Source: Mytilus galloprovincialis
Lineage: Eukaryota; Mollusca; Bivalvia; Mytilida; Mytilidae
Direction of reading: 5' to 3'
DNA length: 64,000 nt
NCBI RefSeq assembly: GCF_965363235.1
Contig: NC_134849.1
Location: forward strand, 52,336,122 to 52,400,121
Position numbers and translations under genes: made by a program. The notes under the pieces were generated by a model. The model saw only the letters and a program-made list of their open reading frames with translations, was not told where the DNA came from and did no database searches. Shown one piece after another: positions 33,301-45,300 of this stretch. Every line of letters starts with the position of its first letter. Within the stretch, counting starts at the first letter, position 1.

Positions 33301-36300
33301 CGATTTTCGGTACTTATACATCTTCAGATTTTAAATGTTTGGCTTTGAGCGTTCCTGATGAAGGTAAATCCAGAAAAGCGCTTCGGACGCAAGAAATTAT
33401 TAAACGTGTAGTTTTACTTTTACTTTTTTTACTTTTCTATATTGGTTAGAGGTATAGGGGGAGGGTTGAGATCTCACAAACATGTTTAACCCCGTCGCAT
33501 TTTTGCGCCTGTCCCAAGTCAGGAGCCTCTGGCCTTTGTTAGTCTTGTATTATTTTAATTTTAGTTTCTTGTGTACAATTTGGAAATTAGTATGGCGTTC
33601 ATTATCACTGGACTAGTATATATTTGTTTAGGGGCCAGCTGAAGGACGCCTCCGGGTGCGGGAATTTCTCGCTACATTGAAGACCTGTTGGTGACCCTCT
33701 GCTGTTGTTTTTTATTTGGTCGGGTTGTTGTCTCTTTGACACATTCCCCATTTCCATTCTCAATTTTAGTTTTCCATTTTATGTTCATACAACACTAGTC
33801 CGGCAGTGGGTGGAGCTTTAGAGCGATATCTGTATAGTATACAGATACAGCATAGCGATATCTGTAGGGCTGTATCTGTTTATAAGACACCTAATTGTAG
33901 GATAAAAGAAGTTCTAAAACACGACTATTTATCAAGTGAATTTACTGTACGGCTAGCGACTACACAAGGTAAACTTTAGTTTTTTTGTAATTATATTTTG
34001 TAGTGGGAGCTGGTTCTGCAGGTAGTGTAGTTGCCACTCGGCTTTCGGAAGATTGTGATACTTCAGTTCTTCTGCTGGAAGCTGGAATATCAGATTTGGA
34101 ACCTGATGACGTAACTCAAATACCATCTCTATGGGCTTCCCTCATAGGTTCAGAAAAAGATTGGGGATATCGTACTGTTCAACAAAAGTACTCCCATCTT
34201 GCTTATGAAAATGAGGTAATATCTTTTTTGATATAAATAATTTTTTGAATAAAGTAAATGTTGACAATGGAACTTCTAATAGGAACTCCTTTTACGGCTA
34301 AAACTGTATTACTTTTACTATGAAGTTTTGAAAAAAATCATATCCTGGAATTGAAAGTTCATATACCTTACTATTTTTTCAAAGGCCAAATTATAGGACT
34401 GTGCGGCATATCGATGTTCAACGTGTATATGCCCGAACTTCTCATAGTTTAAACTAACACTAATTTTCATAATTACTCCTACTTCCACTTTAGGGTTACC
34501 ACATATTTCAATATAATCAATATACACATGTATATTTACTGGTAACATTCCAAAGTTATGTCTCTATGAGATGCAACACAAAGAGCATGACTTGGAACCA
34601 GTATGTAAACAAAATTAATTTTCTATAAATAATCTAGATCTCCCCAAAAAAGGAGTAGTTTGAGAAACAGCTGTATTTACAATACACAACCTAATCAAAC
34701 ATTTATTCAAATAGAAAACTCTCTGAAACCAGTTTTTCTCACATGAATACTCATTTACCAGAATTATAGCCTTATAGAAATTACTGCATACACTCAAATT
34801 TTTACTTCACAGTACATTTTTATACCCTCTCCCCTATTTCAATTTTTGAAAGAATTTGAAACTCTAATTATTGACAACTTACCCTATTTAAAATAAATAT
34901 AACTATTTACACCACTGGGTCGATGCCACTGCTGGTGGACGTTTCGTTACCGGGGGTATTACCAGCCCAGTAGTCAACACTCAATATTGTGGTTATTTTT
35001 TTTTATAAATTTCCCGTTTACAAAACTTTGAATTTTTCGGAAAACTAAGGATGTTCCTATCCCAGGAATAGATTACCTTAGCCGTATTTGGCACAACTTT
35101 TGGGAATTTTGGATCCTCAATGCTCTTCAACTTTGTACTTGTTTGGCTTTTTAGATATTTTGATATGAGCGTCACTGATGAGTCTTATGTAGACTAAACG
35201 CGCGTCTGGCGTACAAAATTATAATCCTGGTACTTTGATAACTATTTACACCACTAGGTCGATGCCACTGCTGGTGGACGTTTCGTCCCCGAGGGTATCA
35301 CCAGCCCAGTAGTCAACACTTCGGTGTTGACATGAATATCAATATTGGGGTCATTTTTATAAATTTCCCGTTTACAAAACTTTGAATTTTTCGGAAAACT
35401 AAGGATGTTCCTATCCCAGGAATAGATTACCTTAGCCGTATTTGGCACAACGTTTTGGAATTTTGGATCCTCAATGCTCTTTAACTTTGTACTTGTTTGG
35501 CTTTTTAAATATTTTGATATGAGCGTCACTGATGAGTCTTATGTAGACGAAACGCGCGTCTGGCGTACAAAATTATAATCCTGGTACTTTGATAACTATT
35601 TACAACACTGGGTCGATGCCACTGCTGGTGGACGTTTCGTTCCCGAGGGTATCACCAGCCCAGTAGTCAACTCTTCGGTGTTGATATGAATATCAATATT
35701 GCGGTCATTTTTATAAATTTCCCGTTTACAAAACTTTGATTTTTTCGGAAAACTAAGGACTTTCCTATCCCAGGAATAGATTACCTTAGCCGTATTTGGC
35801 ACAACGTTTTGGAATTTTGGATCCTCAATGCTCTTCAACTTTGTACTTGTTTGGTTTTTTAAATATTTTGATATGAGCGTCACTAATGAGTCTTATGTAG
35901 ACGAAACGCGCGTCTGGCGTACAAAATTATAATCCTGGTACTTTGATAACTATTTACACCACTGAGTCGATGCCACTGCTGGTGGACGTTTCGTCCCCAA
36001 GGGTATCACCAGCTCAGTAGTCAACATTTAGGTGTTGACATGAATATCAATAATATGGTCATTTTTATAAATTTCCTGTATACAAAACTTTGAATTTTAC
36101 GAAAAAATAAGGACTTTCTTATCCCAGGCATAGATTACCTTAGCCGTATTTGGCACAACTATTTGGACTTATGGATCCTCAATGCTCTTCAACTATATAT
36201 TTGTTTGACTTTATAAATATTTTAATATGAGCGTCACTGATGAGACTTTTGTAAAAGAAACGCGCGTCTTGCGTACTAAATTATAATCCTGGTACCTTTT

Positions 36301-39300
36301 ATAACCAATTAAGATATAAATTCACTTAAAATGTTATAGAGATGACTGCTAACATCTGATTTTTGCATAACTTCCAAGCATAGTTATAGTTATTGCATAA
36401 AGACATTTGAAATCATAAAATCATAGCGTTTACAAGTTAAATTGTATGTTTTATGACCCAGGGGTAGACAATTTTACATGTTTTATGCCTCTGGGGCCTC
36501 AAATTTCCTAAATTATTTTGCTGTTTCTAGCAGTATAAAATATTTAGTACATATTCAGGATAGAACACATTATTGTTAGTATTGTTGATATATTTGTGTA
36601 TTGCTAGCTTGTATTTTCTGATACCCGCGCAGACAAAAAACGCAGATTTAGCCGTTACTGCTTACTATTTGGCTATCGACAGGACACAAACACCCCGAAG
36701 CCAAACCCGATATGAATTTCATTGACCCTATTAATACCGTATTAGGACAATTGAACTCTGTGTAACCAGTTTATCCTGATTTTGTTATATATATTCAAAT
36801 TCAATATTAGGAGACTATCAACCAAATTTATTTTAATTTAAAACTGAGAAAAAATATTATGATATTCAAAAATACTTAACATTTTTGACAGGAAAGATGC
36901 ACATTTTATTTTTCTATTTCATATATTATAAACATAGAGAGCTTACATAGCACAAGGCAAAGTGCTTGGGGGTTCATCGTCGATAAATGCACAAAATATT
37001 GTAAGAGGCAGTCGTAACAACTATGATCAGTGGGAACACGAAGGGGCAGTCGGTTGGGGATACGACGATGTTCTGCCCTTCTTCAGAAAACTCGAAAATG
37101 CTACAGATACATCTTACGGAGACTCAAGTAGGATATACTTTTATTCTTGGAGAATACTATTGTAGTATTATATTTACCAAACCAAACTTTACTCAAGGTT
37201 AGTAAATGAAGACATCCAACTAACGGAAATAGGTACTAATTTTTACGAACAAATAGACATTGAATACTAAAACCGATGCTTTATTACTATCTGAGTTGTA
37301 ATTCTATCTGTTTTTTTTCATTTTTTCTCTCCGTTTAAAACGTTAGGATATATATTAAATTAAATGAGAAATAACATGATGTCATATTATTAGTTACATG
37401 GTGTATTGTTGACCTAATACGATATATATCGGGTGAGTAAATTCTATACGTGTTGAGAGTTCTTCCATATCGAATTTACTGACCCAGATATATCGTATTA
37501 CGTCACTAGCACTCGTGTAACGAATTTATCCAAACGAGTATCTACACATGTGATATTTTGACTAGCGGCCTAGCAAAGTGATCATGTCTTAAAAGTTAAA
37601 ATACTACTTCAATTTGTCCATACAGAACACAAATGCCAACAATGAATTTTGTTTAGCTTTTATGAATTCATTTCGATCGTTCATTACATGTATCAATTTC
37701 TTCATCTGTTGAATCCTATCTGATTTCTTTTTTTCTTAAAAGGCCAAGTGAGCTTTTCTCATCATTTGGCATCATTCGTCCGTTGTCCATCGTCCGTCGT
37801 CGTCGTCTTCGTCCGTCGTACATCGTCCGTCGTCGTCGTCGTTGTCGTCCGTCGTCTTCGTCGTAAACTTTTACAAAAATCTTTACCTCTGAAACTACTG
37901 GGCCAAAATCAACCAAACTTCGTCACAATCATCATTGGGGTATTTATTGAAACAAATGTGTCCAGTGATCCGGCCAACCAACCAAGATGGCTGCAGTGGC
38001 TCAAGATAGAACATAAGGGGGTAAAATGTAGATTTCGCTTATAAATCTGAACCCAATGCATTTAGAACAAATCTGCCATGGAGTTAAATTGTTTATCATA
38101 TCAAGATAAACTACCCTGTAATTTCAGATGAATCGTACAACCGGTTGTTGGGTTGCTGTCCCTGAATTAGTAATTTTAAGAAAACTTTCCGGTTTTGGTT
38201 ATTATCTTGAATATTATTTAGATGAGATAAACTGTAAACAGCAATAATGTTCAGCAAAGTAAGATGTGCAAATAAGTCAGCATGACCAAAATGGTGATTT
38301 GACCCCCTTAAGGAGTTTTTTCCCTTTATAGTCATTTTTTACCAGTTTTTCTTAAATTTTTGTTATCTTTTACAAAAGTCTTCTCCTTTGAAACTACTGC
38401 GCCAAATTTAACATAACTTAGCCACAATAATAATAAGACTATCTAGTTTCAAATTGTCTGTGGTGAACCAGCCAACCACCCAAGATGGCCGCCATGGGTA
38501 AAAAACATAGGGGTCAAATTTAGAGTTCGGCTTTTAACTCTGAAACCAAAGCATTTAGAGTACATCTAACATGGTGTTAAATTGTTTATCTATCTGCCCT
38601 GTAATTTTCAGATGAATTGTACAACTGATTGTTCGGTTGCTGCCCTCCGATTGGTAAACTATAAGGACATTTTGTTTTTAGTTATTATCTTGAATATTAT
38701 TATAGATATAGATTAACTATAACAGCATAATGTTAAGCAAATAAAAATCTACAAATAAGTCAACATGACCAAAATAGTCAGTTGACCACTTATATTGTCC
38801 TTTATACATTTTTAGCAATTTTCATTAATTTGGTAAATTTTTGTAACTTTTTACAAAATGTTTTCCTCTCTAACTAAAGGGCCAAGTTCATTAGAGATAG
38901 AGAAAATTGCAAGTAGTAAGAATGTGCAGTAAAATAAGATCTACAAACACATCACCATCACCAAAGACAATTGTGTCATGAATCCATCTGTGTTCTTTGT
39001 TTGAGATGCACATAGACCAAGGTGAGCGACACAGGCTCTTAACTAGTTTGTTTTCTAGGGAAATTAACACCATTATGCCTACAATAAAAACTTGGTAGCT
39101 TTAACTATGTTTTATGAACTTATTTCAACTTTTTATCATTAATTTCCTCGTCTAAATAACCCTTTCAGAGTTTTCCTCAACACTTTGTTGTTTTTATAAA
39201 GGGTTATGGGATCTTTTTTGTTTTGATAGTGGATATACTCCTTACTTACCTCATATGGTAACTAAGCATGTATGATAACTAAACCTATAGTTTTTGAGAC

Positions 39301-42300
39301 ACCTTGTATCAAATACACATAGTCAGTCCTTTAACCAATCAACTATAGGAGGAAAGAGTAGAGTTGTTATGCCATTAAAATAAATTTACAAGCTGTTTTG
39401 TTAGATTTTGAAAATCATTCCACATCTCTTTATTGTTGTAATTAAATTAAAATTCCTTGAAAACCTAAGGTAGATATATACCAAGCATAGAGGCCTTAGC
39501 CAAGTTGGACATAACCTTTTTAAACTTATATTCATAATTCCATGTTTTTCAAATTCTTAATATTATTTATAATCTAGCTGTTTAAATTCAATGCAAAATG
39601 AAGATCTGAAGTATAAAGCTATTACCTATTATCTTTGGTAAGGTTTAAATGTTGCAAATGGAATGGAGCAATCTTATATCATTATTGGCAAAATGAGTCT
39701 TTATACATATATATATACCCTTTCTATATACTGCTTATATTTTTTAAATTAATCACAAAGTACACCAAATTATCAAAAATCATGAACAGAAGGATTGGTT
39801 TATAATCAATTGCAGACAATTTCGTTTCAGTCATATATGAAAGTTCAAATGTTTTATAGCTTTACGAGGACTTCATGGACCTATAGTAATAAAAGAGACT
39901 ACTGGGAGTATTTTACAGCCATTTTACCAAACAGCGGCAAAAGAAATTGGATTTTCTACAGTAGATTGTAATAGTGATGATCCGATAGGTAGTTTACAAG
40001 TTAATAATTTAATTTTGAATGTAACGCGTCTTCTGATTAGATGATTGTTTTTTTTGTCTATCAGCTCATGGACGTAATTTCTTCATGTGACCGTGACGTC
40101 TTCAACGTTGTTTTTCTTATAATTTACTCTGGCTTTAAATTAAATTATAAGGAATGACTGTAATATTTTGTCTGTCTATTAGAAATGACATCATAAATGC
40201 CGTGCACACAAAACAAACAGTAATATGCTAAGATCTGATATGTAGATTATTAGGGTGGTTTTTCACTATAATGAATACACATACGTGTCTTGCACGGTCG
40301 GTAGTTATTATCTAGAGCGATCAAAGAAAACTGAAAACAAGAGTTTACAGTTTGCTGCCTTTATTCAAATCTAGTTAATCTATTTTACCATTAAACAAGT
40401 CAAAATAAAAACAAAATAAGTAAAAACATAAAATGAAGGATGCACTTATACTAAGAAAATTAAATCTAGAATTTAGTATTGATACTGTCAGTCATAAGAG
40501 CATTAGTAAAGGAACAGAGTGAGCTAAATTAAGTCCTGGTTGGATCGGACCGGGGTTCTTAACAAATTAATTTGTTTAATGAAACTATCAAACAAAACTC
40601 TCAGAGAAGTGTGATTATCAACTAGTTAAAAAAAGCAGGTTTAACCCGCCATTTTTTAACAATGATTTAAAAGTCACTTTAAAACTCAACATATACCCTC
40701 ATGACACTTACTAAAGAGGAAATCCTTGATAATAGGTCTGTTCTATGTTCCTTTTGAATTTCAACCAAAGATATAGAACTATATCTTACATAACTGTATT
40801 CAGTACCCATGGCCAATAAGTGTCCTTACAAATAACGGTATACTGGTAGGTCTTCCAATTACTCCACGAAACCTCTTTCTAAATAATAAATATCTATTCC
40901 ATCAGCAATCAAAGCTTAAAAGCTATTGCGAAACTGTTTGTTTTAGAGGTGGCGTGAATCAGATGTTGATACTAAACAATTCCAAAGATCTATTAGAGTA
41001 CATACAATCTAAGACTCTTTTATCTTACAATAGTATTACAACATTTGACTTTTTCTACACTTTACAAAAGTACTCCCCATTGCAAATAAAAGACACATTA
41101 AAAGAGTTGGTAATGCTTCGTTTCATAAAAAAAGAATAGCCAACTTAAATGCAAGTATCTTGTCTTAGGGAGGAATAAATCCTTCCTTGAAAAGAATTCC
41201 TCTTATTCAAACAAAACATTCTTGATTTCAACTTTTCCTACATATAGTATTTATGGTCTTTAACTCAGCCCAATATAGCAGGAAACAGTTTGTTTGTTTT
41301 ACATATAATATTTTAGGTTTTTGTAAAAATCAGATGAATGTCAAAGACGGCAAACGTTGCAGTACATCGACCTGTTACCTTAGGCCAGCCTTAGAAAGAC
41401 GCAACTTGCAAGTCAGTTTGCGATCCCATGTAACAAAGGTAACGAGTTTCTGTTTCTATATGTTTTACTTTAAAGAACGTCTATGACCATGCGCAATTCT
41501 TAGTACTCTACTATCAAAGTCGGAACAATTAAGAGATTGCAAATAATGAAGAAGAGAGATAACTCGTTATTGCCCTTAGTAAATGTTGTGTTATAGTATT
41601 ATTGTACAAGCGGTTTCAATACTGGAGGTATCTTTGCTACCATGTCCATAAAAGCAATAGGTTTTATAGAGAACACAACAGTCCCGATAAAACTGTGATA
41701 CATGCACAACAATTTTAAACGGCAACGGCAGAGCATAAGCCGGCAATACATACGTATAGTTTATACTTTGATTTTGAATTTTACGCCATCATGAGTTGGT
41801 TGGCCGTTATGAAATAACCTTTTCACAAATGATATCGGATATGTTCCTTACGTCGTAACTACAATCCTCTTCCCTTTAATGAATGTGACCTACCGAACTA
41901 GACTATTTACCGGATTTGTTCTAACATGAGCAACACGGCGGGTGCCACATGTTGAGCAGGATCTGCTTACCCTTCCGGAGCACCCGATATCACCCCTAGT
42001 TTTTGGTGGGGTTCGTGTTGCTTATTCTTTAGTTGTCTATGTTGTATAATGTGTACTATTGTTTGTCTGTTTGTTTTTTTATTTTTAGCTTTATTTTTTT
42101 ATTTATGAGTTTGACTATCCCTCTGTTATCTTTCGTCCCTCTTTTACTCTATATACAATTTAATAAGTAATTCATAACTCTTGAGTATGTCGCCAAGACT
42201 AAATGACAGCACGGAATTCCAATGGACGGTAATAAAAAGTTCTTAAATGTGTTTATTTAAGGGCGAAATTTGTCTAAAGTGAAAATGACTGCCTAACACA

Positions 42301-45300
42301 ATTTTCAATTTCCGGGTCAATACCTCTGCTGGTGGACTATCAGTCCCCGAGAGTATCATTAGCTCAGTAGTTAGTACTGATAAACCTTTCTAAAATTGTC
42401 CTTTTATAAATTTTGAAATTATTTAGAAACTAAGGTTTTAACTCCCTTAGGCAAAGTTGACTTTAAATGAGTTTGGCTATTTATTTTAAGTATTTTTGTC
42501 ACATAGGTCTTCAACGGTTTCGGCTTCGAATTTCAAACGTTTGGCCCTTTGAGCGTTCCAGAGGAAGGTAAATCCAGACAAAGCGCTTCGGACGCATATA
42601 ACTTATTTTACGTCTTGTTTTCATTTTTTTTTACAATAAAAATGACTATGAATCTAATATTAAATTTGAAATTAAAATTTATCCTTCAACTTAAGTGCAT
42701 TCACATTGGAATTATTTTTCGATATACAAATATTTTACTAAATTATGTTTGAATCCCATTGTATATCTTTCCTGCTTGTAGATAAAAACTAAACATTTAT
42801 CTATTATCTATGACATACAGGTTTTAATAAGAAATAACAAAGCTGTTGGAGTTGAATTTATCAAAGATGGAAAGAGACAACGGATATTTGCAAAACATGA
42901 AGTTATTCTTTCAGCTGGATTCATACACTCTGCTCAGATTTTGATGCTCTCGGGAATCGGCCCTCGCAAACATCTTCAACAAATGAAGGTAATATACAAA
43001 AAAGGTGTTTTCACGTTTTGCAATTGGGAATACGTAGGATATCTCGCACGTTTTGGTAGCTTTGTTTTTGTTTTGTTTTTGCTTACACATACATTCTAGT
43101 TGAAACCGATTAACTATGTTTTTCGTTATCGTTGGTCCAAAGCAGAAATTGAAATGAATGCCACTCACCAATTTCATGCAAACTTTTGTTGGATTTAAAG
43201 AAGTCTTATTCGAAGTAAACAGCTGAACAGCTTATTCATATTCAGATAACATTTCACTTCAATCTTCAATGATTATTTACTGCTTTTTACTATCTTTTGT
43301 TTATTTGTGTCGTCTGCGTGCTTTATCATTGATGTATATGCTATACTTTCATTGATTTGTAGTTGATTGGTTTCTTTTATGAAAATATGTTAATATGTAC
43401 ACTATTTCAAAATTCAAAACGTGATAAACAAATTTGGAGTAAGATGTACTTATTCAAACAAAAAATGAGAAGCATTGAAATGTTTCGTCCAGACAATACA
43501 ATAGCTCATTTGAACAGAAACACCAAAAAAACGTGTTTTATTCTACTGAATATACATATGCATACGTTGCCAATAGTAGTTTACCACCGTACACATGTAA
43601 TAAATCGATGACGTACATCAATCAATGTAATAAACAAAATCTAACGACATGAACTCATGAGAAAACAAGAGCCACACATGTAGATATGGAAGCGCTTCTG
43701 CTAATCATGAGGTTATGTCATAATATAAGCGAATAATCAGCTTTTACAATAGGTTAAATAAACCCATCACGATTCAAACTTTATACTTACACCAGACGCG
43801 CGTTTCGTCTACGAAAGACTCATCAGTGCCCCTCGAAACAAAAATGTTCAGCTAAGAAAATATCAAAGATATGATATGTCTCCTTCTACAGATACCATTA
43901 AAAGTTGATCTACCTGTTGGACAGAATTTGTATGATCACTTGCTGTTTGCTGTTCAATATAACATAACTGCGCCATTGAATATTAACCAAAAAAAGGCTT
44001 CAGAACCAGAAAGAATTCTTGATTATATTTTCAACAGAAAAGGCAAGTAATGAAACTTAAAACATTTAATGATTTTTTTCAGGTTCCAATTTTTCATGCT
44101 TACGTTTGTATTATTTTTATCAAATGTGCCACGAAACAATAACTCTAAAGTGATAAGATTCATTTATTGTGTAAAGTGTTATTTAAAATACCGTTAGGCA
44201 TTTGCATAATATAAAGTAAACAAAATTGAATACAAAATTTTTAAAACAGGGTATTTGGTACAGGCGTTTGTTTTTATTTACTTAAGACCTATCAGTAATG
44301 CTTGAGTAACAAATACCAAATACAAATAAACAACACATTATAACGGTCTAAATAGAAAACTATGTTTTATCATATGACTACGCCGAGTAAACACATGAAA
44401 AGTAAAAATTGAAAAACCTTCGAATTATAAACACGTCTATATCAATATCTTAATATGTATTTTGTAGGACTTTTTTCAAGAAACGCAGTTGAAGGAATAA
44501 TTTTTCAAAATGTCAACCCGCTATATACAAGAGGTCCACAAATTGAACTTCTGTTAACTAACCGGGCCTACGAAGAGGGTTTTGTTCGTAAGCCATATCC
44601 GGCATTTAAAAAAGAAGTATATACAATAACTTTAAATTAATTTTAAGTATCTTTTTGAACATTTTTTCTGTTCTAGGACAGCAGTCTAGTTTAGCTGGAA
44701 TACAAACCACAGATTAACGTACCAAAAGACTGTACTTTTGAACGATTCTATTCAAATCTTATTTTTACAAATTTGAAGTGTATATAATATATGTTAAATA
44801 GGTCAATGAGTAAGTCTCAATAATGTTTAAGTTATGTTTAACCCCAGACAAACAATTTGCATATCGTAATTAACTAACAGTGAAGAGAACTTAATTTGTT
44901 CTCTAAACAAATATTTTCATCGTGATTGAATTTTGTTAAATATTATTTTTGCAAAAATATCTATTTAAGGTGGTACCCAACACTTTCACTAAAATTAATT
45001 TGGCTCGTTTAATTTTCATAAAATTTTGACAAAATATTTACTTTGACCCTTGGACAAAAATATAAAAATTTTAAAAATTTTGAACCAACCGTTTTGTCAG
45101 AAAAATTACACTGGTTATATAGCAATTTGACAAACACCAATTTTGATCATTGAGAAGCTTAATAGTCCTTTTACAACACAACGTAATTAAAACGTTTAGC
45201 TGACTTTACAGAGTTATCTCCCTGTAGTGTTAGGTACCACCTTAAATTTAAAATCTAAGGCAATGCGGTTCTAATAACACGACACACATAACATTAGGGT

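Larger units (their letters stand above)
30331..34003 (+). other. GMC gene 1 intron 1
   Basis: It contains a single retrozyme unit with hammerhead on the minus strand, a 31-bp tandem duplication, a hairpin-ended repeat, a second-lineage hammerhead repeat and a family 3 fragment. A 19-nt palindrome (ATCTGTATA, G, TATACAGAT) lies at about 33830-33848. Confidence 0.8.
34880..36305 (+). mobile_element. Retrozyme-like tandem array, four units, 354-bp period
   Basis: The CTGATGA (or mutated) core occurs at 35175, 35529, 35883 and 36237, exactly 354 nt apart each time. Each unit has a structured head ('cactgggtcgatgccactg', 'ctggtggacgtttcgt', 'atcaccagcccagtagtc'), a body, and the hammerhead followed by 'aaaattataatcctggtac'. 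The first unit has a deletion in its head. The strand opposite the ribozyme carries an open frame in units 1-3. Tandem hammerhead monomers of this size are the genomic form of metazoan retrozymes. Confidence 0.85.
34216..36937 (+). other. GMC gene 1 intron 2
   Basis: Its main content is the four-unit hammerhead array. Flanks 34216-34880 and 36310-36937 show nothing recognised. Confidence 0.8.
41439..42820 (+). other. GMC gene 1 intron 5
   Basis: It carries a retroelement tail (41790-42160) and a dead second-lineage hammerhead repeat (42310-42600). Confidence 0.75.

Noticed and set aside
41253-41316. Continuation of the retroelement RT up to exon 5 (NSAQYSRKQ aligned to an RT motif)
   Set aside because: The resemblance is too weak. 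The bases from 41317 are clearly oxidoreductase exon 5 by phase and homology.
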